A model generated the notes under the pieces. The model had not been told where the DNA came from and did no database searches. It was given only the letters and a program-made list of their open reading frames with translations. Below are positions 14,338-19,991 of a stretch of 32,894 bases of DNA, piece after piece. A program made the position numbers and the translations under genes. Each line of letters starts with the position of its first letter. Within the stretch, counting starts at the first letter, position 1. This DNA comes from an uncultured Oscillospiraceae bacterium. GTDB taxonomy: Bacteria; Bacillota; Clostridia; Oscillospirales; Oscillospiraceae. The stretch covers positions 1-32,894 of the forward strand of contig CAAEKQ010000072.1 of assembly GCA_900756575.1 (NCBI GenBank). The letters are read 5' to 3'.

Positions 14338-14712
14338 TTACATTGCGTCGTTGATGAGCTTCAGCACCGGTGGTGCATCCTGCTCGTTACCGTTCATATC
14401 AACCTGTCCGGGTACCTGCGGGGTCATTTCAACGACACGGAATTCTCCAGTGTGATCTTCTCCGGCTACATAAAGCGTCGTTGTAACAGGATTTACAGTA
14501 GCCAAAGCGGTTTTTACGGTGGTTGCAACGCGCACATTTTGACGGGAATCGTCAGGCAGAAACTCCATAGTGACGGTGACCTTTCTCTTGGCTGTTGCTT
14601 TGGTGTTGACATCCATAATGTTGTCAACCACTTTGCTTACCTCGTAGTCGATTACCTCTTTGAATCCGCCTCCCGCCATATCAATCAGTGATGTGCGGAA
14701 ATCTTGTTCCAT
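14338..14712 (-). CDS. Conserved small phage protein, partner of the DUF2303-like gene
   Basis: 124 residues, ATG at 14712 with GGAGG 7 bases upstream. The segment DVNTKATAKRKVTVTMEFLPDDSRQNVRVATTVKTALA followed by TTLYVAGEDHTGEFRVVE matches a family seen before the DUF2303-like gene in many Firmicutes phages. Some annotations call it replication terminator protein; I know of no firm basis for that name. Promoter 2 of the small RNA pair lies just behind its ribosome binding site. Confidence 0.65.
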   Translation of the reverse strand: MEQDFRTSLIDMAGGGFKEVIDYEVSKVVDNIMDVNTKATAKRKVTVTMEFLPDDSRQNVRVATTVKTALATVNPVTTTLYVAGEDHTGEFRVVEMTPQVPGQVDMNGNEQDAPPVLKLINDAM

Positions 14713-14734
14713 GGTGATACCTCCTAAAAATTAA

Positions 14735-14763
14735 TTGACAAATTAAGGGGATAATGCTAGAAT
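14735..14763 (+). promoter_or_regulatory. Sigma70 promoter for small RNA 2
   Basis: TTGACA (14735-14740), 17-base spacer, TAGAAT (14758-14763) on the plus strand, against the local genes. The 11 bases ATTGACAAATT are identical to those at promoter 1. Confidence 0.72.
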
Positions 14764-14769
14764 AATCAC

Positions 14770-14835
14770 AGTTTCTAAGCTTACACTACCCCTGCATTTG
14801 CCGTCTCTGGGTTGCGCCCCGGGGACGGCATTTTT
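14770..14835 (+). ncRNA. Putative phage small RNA 2, paralogue of small RNA 1
   Basis: About 66 bases from near 14770 to the T-tract at 14831-14835. It carries CCCTGCATTTGC (14790-14801), differing from small RNA 1 by one base, then the terminator stem. As with RNA 1, the 3' end falls on the stop codon of the converging minus-strand gene (14835) and the promoter backs onto the ribosome binding site of the next one. Confidence 0.58.
14799..14835 (+). terminator. Intrinsic terminator of small RNA 2
   Basis: A 13-pair stem (TGCCGTC/GACGGCA continued by TCTGGG/CCCCGG with two G-U pairs) around loop TTGCGC, followed by five T on the plus strand. Confidence 0.75.
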
Positions 14836-15179
14836 CAGATTACGCCGGCCGCCAGAAGCAGCAGCCAGACAATCAGCAGCATCACGGCTGCACCGATGCT
14901 CATGCCACTCAGAAAGCACTCGGCCTTGCGGCGCAAACGGCCTACAGGCTGTTCCGCCTTGGCCTGCCGGACAGGCTGGGGCACGATCACCTGGGGCCGT
15001 GTACGCTTTGCATCCCGCTCCATGGCCTCCTGATGGTTTGCCCAGCACATCCGGAGAAATCCGTCCTCCTGCGCTTGTGCAGCCAGCTGGGCCTCTCTGA
15101 GCCGCTCGTGAGTATCCGTAAGCTGCATTGCAGTTCTGCGGCGCTGCTCCAGGCGGTTTTTGCTGGTTTCAAGTCTCAT
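14835..15179 (-). CDS. Small phage membrane protein with charged N-terminal helix
   Basis: 114 residues from the ATG at 15179 (AGGAGG, 7 bases). Residues about 1-80 are charged and helical (RLEQRRRTAMQLTDTHERLREAQLAAQAQ), probably a coiled coil, followed by RPQVIVPQPVRQ. One transmembrane helix is seen at about 91-112 (GAAVMLLIVWLLLLAAGVI) at the very C-terminus: a tail-anchored design with the bulk in the cytoplasm. Family not recognised. An early tail-anchored protein could act in host interference or exclusion, but nothing in the sequence shows it. Confidence 0.6.
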   Translation of the reverse strand: MRLETSKNRLEQRRRTAMQLTDTHERLREAQLAAQAQEDGFLRMCWANHQEAMERDAKRTRPQVIVPQPVRQAKAEQPVGRLRRKAECFLSGMSIGAAVMLLIVWLLLLAAGVI

Positions 15180-15190
15180 GTTGTCACCTC

Positions 15191-15400
15191 CTAATTGCAC
15201 ATATGATGGGCTATTGCCACCTTGCTTACCCTACCGCCGTCAATGGTGATTCCGGCGCGGGACAAACGCCCCCTTAACGAGCGCTTGTCCTTGTAGCCAA
15301 ACACCGGGCACAGGTCAGCGATTGACAGCATATCCCGATCCGGGAATCTGGCATTCAGCAGCGCCAGGTTGTCCCGGTAATCCGCTTTCTCTTTCGCCAT
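15191..15400 (-). CDS. Small phage DNA-binding protein (excisionase/HTH-like)
   Basis: 69 residues. ATG at 15400 two bases after the previous stop; its AGGAGG lies in the last codons of that gene. The stretch DMLSIADLCPVFGYKDKRSLRGRLSRAGI has the form of a MerR/excisionase-type winged helix that selects DNA, followed by a short basic wing. It may be the excisionase or an early regulator. Confidence 0.5.
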   Translation of the reverse strand: MAKEKADYRDNLALLNARFPDRDMLSIADLCPVFGYKDKRSLRGRLSRAGITIDGGRVSKVAIAHHMCN

Positions 15401-15402
15401 GG

Positions 15403-15606
15403 TTATTCCTCCTTCCAGATTTCCTCGACGCTCACATCCAAGGCTGCCGCAATCAACCCGGCAGTTTTAACGGTGCAGGTGCCGCGCTTGGTAGCGCGGG
15501 TGATAGTATTGCTGTTGATTCCAGCCAGCCTTGCAAGTTCGGCGGTGGTCATTCGCTTCTCAGCCATGAGCTTCTTGATGGCAAGTGTGTCAAGCTTTAT
15601 GTTCAT
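15403..15606 (-). CDS. XRE-family small regulator
   Basis: 67 residues from the ATG at 15606 (AGGAG 7 bases upstream); the longer in-frame start at 15732 lies inside a divergent gene. Helix-turn-helix: MTTAELARLAGINSNTITRATKRGTCTVKTAGLIAAALDVSVEEI covers the whole XRE fold. It is a lone DNA-binding domain, Cro/antirepressor-like. It heads the minus-strand early operon and is divergent from the DUF4145-like gene, with 71 bases between them. Confidence 0.8.
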   Translation of the reverse strand: MNIKLDTLAIKKLMAEKRMTTAELARLAGINSNTITRATKRGTCTVKTAGLIAAALDVSVEEIWKEE

Positions 15607-15626
15607 TTTTAACTCTCCTTTTATCC

Positions 15627-15655
15627 TTGCGTAACCTTGTGCTGAGTGATATACT
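15627..15655 (+). promoter_or_regulatory. Promoter of the DUF4145-like cargo gene
   Basis: TTGCGT (15627-15632), 17-base spacer, TATACT (15650-15655), about 23 bases before the ATG at 15678. It would let the gene be expressed independently of the surrounding minus-strand operon. Confidence 0.6.
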
Positions 15656-15677
15656 GGAAACGAAAGGATGTGAAAAT

Positions 15678-16355
15678 ATGGGTCAGTATCGGTACACCAC
15701 AAAGATATGCAAAGACGAATTTGGATCTTCAAATTCTAACTTTTCCTTCAATTTGCAGAAGCCGCATTTTTGCCCGATCTGCCGTGCCCCACAAGAAGGA
15801 TCGCGCTCAGATTCAAAATTGTTCCCTTCCGGTGACAAGCGGTACTACGGTGTCGTTGAATACATTTGCAACAGCTGCGGGAAAAAGTACTTGGTAACCT
15901 ATGACATAGACACCGGCAAGGAAGCTGCAACATTTGGTGCATTTTATCCAGTTTTTACGGCTACCTATGAAAATGATTTGCTGTCTGAGTTCTCGCCTCG
16001 TTTTATTGAGTTCTACAATCAGGCGTTACGATCTGAACTTGCTGGAGACATCGACCTTGCAGCGACGGGGTACCGTCATGCGTTGGAATGTTTGGTGAAA
16101 GATTACGCAATCAATCGCTTACAGAAGGAGCATGACGAAGTATGTAAAAAGAACCTTTGCCAAGCGATTGGAGAATATCTCGATTCCGACATGGTTAAAA
16201 CAGCGGATGTAGTGCGAATCCTCGGAAACGATTACACACATTACGAACGCCGATACCCGCAAGTCGATTTTGAAGTGCTAAAGCGATACTTAGATATTTT
16301 CACTCAGTTGATCGAAACCAAGGAACTCATAGCCCATCCTCCAGTATCACGGTAG
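15678..16355 (+). CDS. DUF4145-like protein with N-terminal zinc ribbon (phage cargo gene)
   Basis: 225 residues, ATG at 15678 with AAAGGATG upstream. N-terminal zinc-binding unit: CPIC near residue 34 and CNSCGKKY near 65. C-terminal DUF4145-type helical region: FYNQALRSELAGDIDLAATGYRHALECLVKDYAINR, then LGNDYTHYERRYPQVDFEVLKRYLDIF. DUF4145 domains occur fused to or next to restriction and defence proteins, but the biochemical role is not known. It is transcribed from its own promoter, opposite to the early genes on both sides, and its end overlaps the next gene. This is typical of a moron; a role in defence of the lysogen against other phages is a reasonable guess only. Confidence 0.7.
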   Translation: MGQYRYTTKICKDEFGSSNSNFSFNLQKPHFCPICRAPQEGSRSDSKLFPSGDKRYYGVVEYICNSCGKKYLVTYDIDTGKEAATFGAFYPVFTATYENDLLSEFSPRFIEFYNQALRSELAGDIDLAATGYRHALECLVKDYAINRLQKEHDEVCKKNLCQAIGEYLDSDMVKTADVVRILGNDYTHYERRYPQVDFEVLKRYLDIFTQLIETKELIAHPPVSR

Positions 16356-16530
16356 ACAGGCCGTCGAATTCCGCGAGGAACTTTCCGTCCAAAGTCCAAT
16401 ACTGTGTTACGATCCGTGAGGGTTGCTCGTCTGTGCCAGCACCCCTTGCGGATTTTGTTTCGATCACTTGAATGACCTTCGCAGAATCGCAGCCGCGCGG
16501 ATATACATAATTCTTCGCTTTCTCCACCAT
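16327..16530 (-). CDS. Small hypothetical phage protein
   Basis: 67 residues beginning MVEKAKNYVYPRGCDSAKV, with AGGAGG 5 bases before the ATG at 16530. Beta-rich by eye (VIQVIETKSA, RIVTQYWTLDGKFLAEFDG). It overlaps the end of the convergent cargo gene by 29 bases. It follows the Cro-like gene and is probably its operon partner. Family not recognised. Confidence 0.6.
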   Translation of the reverse strand: MVEKAKNYVYPRGCDSAKVIQVIETKSARGAGTDEQPSRIVTQYWTLDGKFLAEFDGLSTVILEDGL

Positions 16531-16607
16531 CTTCACCTCCTTAAAAGTACCGTTATTGGGACAGGATATGTGCTATATTGGTTGTAGCTTAAGTGGCTGA
16601 TATACAA

Positions 16608-16823
16608 TTATTCACTTAAAGCGAACTTCTTGGGCGAAAAAACAAGGTTGCTTGGGCAACCGTATAAATCACAAAGAGCCTTGAACTTTTCTATACTCGG
16701 GGAGGTATTCCCTCTTTCCCAGTTGGAAAGCGTTCCAACATTGATCCCCATCTGTTTTGCAGCATCTTTTTGACTGAGACCGGCGTTAACCCGTGCCGCT
16801 TCCAGAGATATTCTATACATCAT
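16608..16823 (-). CDS. Cro-like XRE regulator
   Basis: 71 residues. Helix-turn-helix LEAARVNAGLSQKDAAKQMGINVGTLSNWERGNTSPSIEKFKALCDLYGC is a full XRE domain. It is divergent from the repressor gene and driven by the near-perfect promoter at 16853-16881, whose spacer holds an operator. The last five codons include a second identical 15-bp copy of that operator (16611-16625). This is the expected early gene that opposes the repressor. Confidence 0.85.
   Translation of the reverse strand: MMYRISLEAARVNAGLSQKDAAKQMGINVGTLSNWERGNTSPSIEKFKALCDLYGCPSNLVFSPKKFALSE
16611..16625. promoter_or_regulatory. Distal operator inside the 3' end of the Cro-like gene
   Basis: TTCACTTAAAGCGAA, identical over 15 bases to the operator at 16861-16875, 250 bp away and in the same orientation. 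It is nearly palindromic (TTCACTT and AAGCGAA). It codes for the final residues of the Cro-like protein, so it serves two purposes if it binds repressor. Confidence 0.55.
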
Positions 16824-16852
16824 ATCACCTCCGATGAACTTGTTGTGCCCTT

Positions 16853-16881
16853 ATTATATGTTCACTTAAAGCGAATGTCAA
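16853..16881 (-). promoter_or_regulatory. Early (Cro-side) promoter with embedded operator
   Basis: On the minus strand TTGACA (16881-16876), 17 bases, TATAAT (16858-16853). The spacer holds the 15-bp palindrome TTCACTTAAAGCGAA (16861-16875), so bound repressor would block RNA polymerase. Confidence 0.85.
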
Positions 16882-16911
16882 TACCTAAAAGCGAATTTTT
16901 TCAAAAATCTA

Positions 16912-16939
16912 TTGATTTTTTTCGTTTTAAGCGTATAAT
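16912..16939 (+). promoter_or_regulatory. Repressor promoter with operator-like sequence
   Basis: TTGATT (16912-16917), 16-base spacer, TATAAT (16934-16939) in front of the repressor. The spacer holds TTCGTTTTAAGCG (16921-16933), a variant of the operator; a further half site AAAGCGAA lies at 16888-16895. This fits autoregulation. Confidence 0.78.
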
Positions 16940-16964
16940 GGGCTTTAGAAAGAGAGGTGATAAC

Positions 16965-17327
16965 GTGTCTAGTTACGAGACAAAAAAGATTTTCTCGGAG
17001 AACCTGTCCCGACTGCTTGCAGAACATGGGAAGACACAGCTTGACCTTTCTAATGAAATGCATGTTGCGGCATCTACTGTCTCCAGCTGGTGCAACGGAG
17101 ACAAAATGCCGAGAATGGACAAAGTTGAATGGATGGCATCTTATTTTGGCGTGCAAACATCACAGCTTATTGAGCCACCTGAGCAGCGTGACAACGATAT
17201 TAAGGCAGCTCTCTGGGGTGGGGATAAGGATCTCAGTAAAGAAGACATTGATGCGTTGTGGGATGATGTCCGGGCATATGCAGAGTTCAAGACACAGCAA
17301 AGGAAAAAGAACCGATGGAAAGACTGA
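16965..17327 (+). CDS. Phage repressor (XRE family, ImmR type)
   Basis: 120 residues from GTG at 16965 with AGAGAGG 7 bases upstream; the upstream in-frame ATG at 16770 lies inside the divergent gene and promoter. XRE domain at about residues 8-68: FSENLSRLLAEHGKTQLDLSNEMHVAASTVSSWCNGDKMPRMDKVEWMASYFG. The C-terminus is short and charged (DLSKEDIDALWDDVRAYAEFKTQQRKKNRWKD) and has no LexA/S24 self-cleavage domain. It overlaps the ImmA-like gene by 13 bases, so removal by that protease, not self-cleavage, probably ends lysogeny. Confidence 0.85.
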   Translation: MSSYETKKIFSENLSRLLAEHGKTQLDLSNEMHVAASTVSSWCNGDKMPRMDKVEWMASYFGVQTSQLIEPPEQRDNDIKAALWGGDKDLSKEDIDALWDDVRAYAEFKTQQRKKNRWKD

Positions 17328-17761
17328 TTTCCCTTTACGAATACGCAGAGAGCCATAACATTGATGTGGATTGGTGTACGATGTTTCGCGCAGAATCACT
17401 ATCTGTGAAACTCAATGATGGTAGTTGCGCGATTGCGATTGACCCTTTCAAATTGGTCAATACAGCCGATGAAACATATAAACTTGCTCATGAACTGGGT
17501 CATTGCGAAACTGGCAGCTTCTATTCACAGTATGCTCCGTTCGATGAACGGGGGAGAAATGAAGCTAGGGCTACTCGGTGGGCAATCAAAAAGCTGCTCC
17601 CATTCGATGAAATGAGAGCAGCCATGAAAGCCGGTTATACAGAACTGTACCAGCTGGCAGAATATTTTGAAGTACCGGAAGACCTAATCCAGCAGGCGGT
17701 GGAGTATTATACCGGCCCCTGCGGACTCAGCTTCCGGGATGCTTCGGAAAATGGTTGTTAA
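17315..17761 (+). CDS. ImmA/IrrE-family metallopeptidase (anti-repressor)
   Basis: 148 residues. Zinc-binding HELGH at 59-63 and a downstream Glu in NEARATRWAIKKLLP, the third ligand in this family. The first 55 residues carry DGSCAIAIDPFKLVNTADETYKLA before the motif. In ICEBs1 and phage phi105-like elements ImmA cleaves the partner repressor after a DNA-damage or peptide signal. Gene order and overlap with the repressor are the same here. The ATG at 17315 lies in the final codons of the repressor. Confidence 0.9.
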   Translation: MERLISLYEYAESHNIDVDWCTMFRAESLSVKLNDGSCAIAIDPFKLVNTADETYKLAHELGHCETGSFYSQYAPFDERGRNEARATRWAIKKLLPFDEMRAAMKAGYTELYQLAEYFEVPEDLIQQAVEYYTGPCGLSFRDASENGC

Positions 17762-17818
17762 AATCAGCCGAAATTGTAATCTGCACCGTAAGGTGTAAAA
17801 TAAAAGGAGAGATAGAAT

Positions 17819-18745
17819 ATGGCGTTAATTAAGTGTCCCGAGTGTGGAAAGGAAATCTCTGATAAGGCCACAGCTTGTCCGAATTGTGGATATCCTATTG
17901 ATGGAAAGCCGATTGAGCCGGTAGAGACCTCTGAACCTGTTGTGGAAGCCGATCCCGTGGCAACGGATTCAGCTGAGAACATAGTAGAAGCGGAGCCTTG
18001 TGCCGAAGAAAAGAAAGCACCCGATCTGGCTGAAGAGAATCCTGTGTCTCAGGCGCCAGCACCAGCGGCGAAGCAAGAGCGTAGCCGAACAAGCATTGTC
18101 ATTGCAATTATTGCAGCCGCTGTGTTAGTGATTGCCGCCATTCTCATTTCTGGTGCGGTAAGAGATGCAAAGGAGAAAAAAGCGGAGGAAGCCGCTGCTG
18201 CCGCAGAAGCCGAAGCACGTGAGGAATACATAAGCAACCTGAGCGCAATTCGTATGGATATGTTGAACACCGGCGCAAAGGCAGAGGAAATGGCAAATCT
18301 AGTTCATGACGTATGGTACAACACAATTTACGAAAAATCCGATGCGGAAACAAACAAGTACTGTATCAAGTCCAGCAAATACTCGGAATCTGAAACCTAT
18401 TACTTAGACAACGAGTTTAATAGTGATTTCAACACCTCGCTCGCTGCGCTGTTTGCTGATCCCACGTATATTAGTGATGCAGCAACTGTGGAGTCTGAAG
18501 TTTCAGATATTACAGAGCTCTATGGAAAAATGCAAAATCCCCCGGAAGGTTTAGGCGAGTGCTATGCGGTTCTTGGCGATATGTATGATGCATTTATGGA
18601 TTTGGCTGGCTGTGCAACTGATCCGAGTGGAAATCTATCGTCGTATACTTCCACATTCAATGACGCGGATAGCGACTTTATAGACTGCTATGAAAAGTTG
18701 GGCGCAATGATCCCTTCGGAGACTGTTGACAGCACTGCTGAGTAA
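17819..18745 (+). CDS. Zinc-ribbon, single-pass membrane protein of the lysogeny region
   Basis: 308 residues, AGGAGAG upstream of the ATG at 17819. N-terminal zinc ribbon CPECGKEISDKATACPNCG (about residues 6-24); an acidic Pro/Ala/Glu linker to about 90; one transmembrane helix at about 95-117 (SIVIAIIAAAVLVIAAILISGAV); a charged Ala/Glu helix (KEKKAEEAAAAAEAEAREE); then an outer helical domain of about 170 residues that I do not recognise. The ribbon should face the cytoplasm and the C-terminal domain the outside. Expression in the lysogen beside the repressor suggests a lysogenic conversion or superinfection exclusion role, which is inference. Confidence 0.75.
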   Translation: MALIKCPECGKEISDKATACPNCGYPIDGKPIEPVETSEPVVEADPVATDSAENIVEAEPCAEEKKAPDLAEENPVSQAPAPAAKQERSRTSIVIAIIAAAVLVIAAILISGAVRDAKEKKAEEAAAAAEAEAREEYISNLSAIRMDMLNTGAKAEEMANLVHDVWYNTIYEKSDAETNKYCIKSSKYSESETYYLDNEFNSDFNTSLAALFADPTYISDAATVESEVSDITELYGKMQNPPEGLGECYAVLGDMYDAFMDLAGCATDPSGNLSSYTSTFNDADSDFIDCYEKLGAMIPSETVDSTAE

Positions 18746-18785
18746 AATAAAAAATCCCGCCCCAGTGTTGGCGCACTGGAGCGGG
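18744..18785 (-). terminator. Terminator of the BECR/DUF2283 module
   Basis: On the minus strand CCCGC/GCGGG and CCAGTG/CACTGG (one mismatch between them) form a stem with a 6-base loop, followed by a T-rich tract (complement of 18744-18754). It ends the operon that starts near 19607 and may also act weakly for the convergent zinc-ribbon gene. Confidence 0.82.
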
Positions 18786-18804
18786 GGAGTGAAATGGCTA
18801 TGAA

Positions 18805-19059
18805 TTATGACATTATGTTCTTGTACAGCTCATCATAGGAATATGGGAAAGAAGATGGAAGATTAGGAAGTTTCTTGTTATGGTACATCTTCTTGAAATG
18901 TGTGATGGTATATCCGGTTAATTCGTCGGTATCCATATCTCTCATATAGATGATTCCGGGCGTTTCGTCGTCACCATAGGAATTGCTGCTGTCAGAGAAC
19001 AAAATATATAGAATATCGTATTTAGAATCATAGTTAAATTTCTGATTCACGTTCCGCAA
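18805..19059 (-). CDS. DUF2283-like protein, likely partner of the upstream BECR-like protein
   Basis: 84 residues from a TTG at 19059, chosen because AGGAGG lies 9 bases upstream; a further upstream TTG (19083) lacks a site and a GTG (19050) is too far from it. The motif YDSKYDILYILFSDSSNSYGDDETPGIIYMRDMDTDELTGYTITHFKK is the DUF2283 pattern (beta-rich small proteins of unknown role). It overlaps the upstream gene by 26 bases. The tight overlap suggests stoichiometric production, as for a toxin and its antidote or a two-part effector. Confidence 0.65.
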   Translation of the reverse strand: MRNVNQKFNYDSKYDILYILFSDSSNSYGDDETPGIIYMRDMDTDELTGYTITHFKKMYHNKKLPNLPSSFPYSYDELYKNIMS

Positions 19060-19411
19060 TATATATTGCCTCCTCTCCTTCAATCATCCCGCCAAATAGG
19101 CTTTTTGCGTTAAATGCTGTGATGATTTCTGCGGCGCCGCCCAATGTCGATGTAACGACCTTAGTATAAGGGGCTTTGCTGTTATAATAGGTAGCCGATT
19201 TTTCTTTTTTGACATATACCTCACGATAATCAAGCGGTGGCTCACTGTCATGGCTTTCATAAATTACATCTGGATCTCTTATTGTCTTTGCCACTGATTC
19301 CACATTATCTGCCATTAGGGAATGACCGGCTATAATGTGCTCGGCCCACTGACGTTCAGAGCATATGACATGTATCCCACGAGGATCCTTTTCGGATATA
19401 ATATCAGCCAT
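19034..19411 (-). CDS. Stand-alone BECR/PBECR-like nuclease-fold protein (putative toxin)
   Basis: 125 residues. VICSERQWAEHIIAGHSLM, then TIRDPDVIYESHDSEPPLDYREVYVKK, then APYTKVVTS and IITAFNAKS form the pattern of the phage barnase/EndoU/colicin/RelE-like families: a His-containing helix, a DPD..IYES strand and a final ITAF strand. Candidate active residues are His 25 and His 30, Arg in DYREVY, and Lys or Thr in YTKVV. RNase activity is inferred. It overlaps both neighbours, starting 8 bases inside the upstream gene. No secretion signal is seen, so it acts in the host cytoplasm, possibly as a toxin-antitoxin or abortive-infection element. Confidence 0.6.
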   Translation of the reverse strand: MADIISEKDPRGIHVICSERQWAEHIIAGHSLMADNVESVAKTIRDPDVIYESHDSEPPLDYREVYVKKEKSATYYNSKAPYTKVVTSTLGGAAEIITAFNAKSLFGGMIEGEEAIYIAERESEI

Positions 19412-19607
19412 TCTCTTTCACCGGAAGTATGGTCGGCAATTTTTCACTTAGTTCTTTTGCGATAACCTCCGGAAGGACAATGCTTGCGACATCACAAGAA
19501 CCGACTTCCTCACCATCGGTCGGATACTGGTGCTTAAATGTTAAGATAGCCTCATGAAGTTCTTCGTTATATTGAATATAAAAAGTGTTTGCATACTCTG
19601 GCTTCAT
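19404..19607 (-). CDS. Small protein heading the BECR/DUF2283 module (DUF3467-like pattern)
   Basis: 67 residues from the ATG at 19607 with AAGGAT 7 bases upstream. The sequence EYANTFYIQYNEELHEAILTFKHQYP followed by SIVLPEVIAKELSEKLPTI resembles the DUF3467 pattern (YSN...I.......DF......, ...I.L.PE.AK.L...L), but the match is only by eye. First gene of the three-gene unit, it could be antidote or regulator. Confidence 0.5.
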   Translation of the reverse strand: MKPEYANTFYIQYNEELHEAILTFKHQYPTDGEEVGSCDVASIVLPEVIAKELSEKLPTILPVKENG

Positions 19608-19654
19608 ATTTATCATCCTTAATTTTATATTCGTAACTTTACCTCTGCTACGTA

Positions 19655-19735
19655 TCTACATTTTATCACATCTACACACATTTTTGCACTTGTCAATAGA
19701 AAAAATTCTACAGTTTTTGGCGGATTTATTCTACT
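19655..19735. repeat. TCTACA repeats upstream of integrase
   Basis: TCTACA at 19655, 19671 and 19707, TCTACT at 19730, and the inverse TGTAGA at 19815. Spacings of 16, 36 and 23 bases are irregular. They might be arm-type integrase sites or operators of the minus-strand module. Confidence 0.4.
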
Positions 19736-19845
19736 AATTGCACAAAATGCTTGCGCAGAAAAGGACAATTGCGAATGATATGCAGAATGTAACTATACTA
19801 TATCATACTTCATGTGTAGAAATAGCTCACAATATGGTGGCTTTA

Positions 19846-19885
19846 TAAAAAAACTTCCCTCCGGCGTTCGCACCGCCAGAGGGAA
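19846..19885 (-). terminator. Minus-strand terminator upstream of integrase
   Basis: On the minus strand TTCCCTC/GAGGGAA plus GGCG/CGCC with one mismatch and a 7-base loop, then G and seven T (complement of 19847-19853). It faces transcription coming from the host side through the tRNA and antisense to integrase. Confidence 0.78.
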
Positions 19886-19991
19886 ACCAGAAACAATCCG
19901 GGCAGGTGCCCAAATCGCTCCCACGCAGGACGATTATACCACCTGTCCTTGGGTTTTTGCAACCATTTTTGAAAGGATAGGTGGTCTTTTT

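Larger units (their letters stand above)
19617..19991. other. 375-base gap between the cargo module and integrase
   Basis: AT-rich, no credible gene. It contains the repeated TCTACA boxes (19655-19735), a minus-strand terminator (19846-19885), and the integrase ribosome binding site (AGGTGG, 7 bases before the ATG at 19992). A minus-strand TTGACA at 19692-19697 and a TAAAAT further on are too far apart to be one standard promoter for the module. Confidence 0.5.

Noticed and set aside
16581..16600. Additional operator around AGCTTAAGTGGCT
   Set aside because: It shares a CTTAAG centre with the operators but lacks one central base, so the half-site spacing differs; too weak to call.
17774..17801. 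Promoter TTGTAA-16-TAAAAT before the zinc-ribbon membrane gene
   Set aside because: A start at the usual distance would fall inside the ribosome binding site; the gene may be read from the repressor promoter instead.
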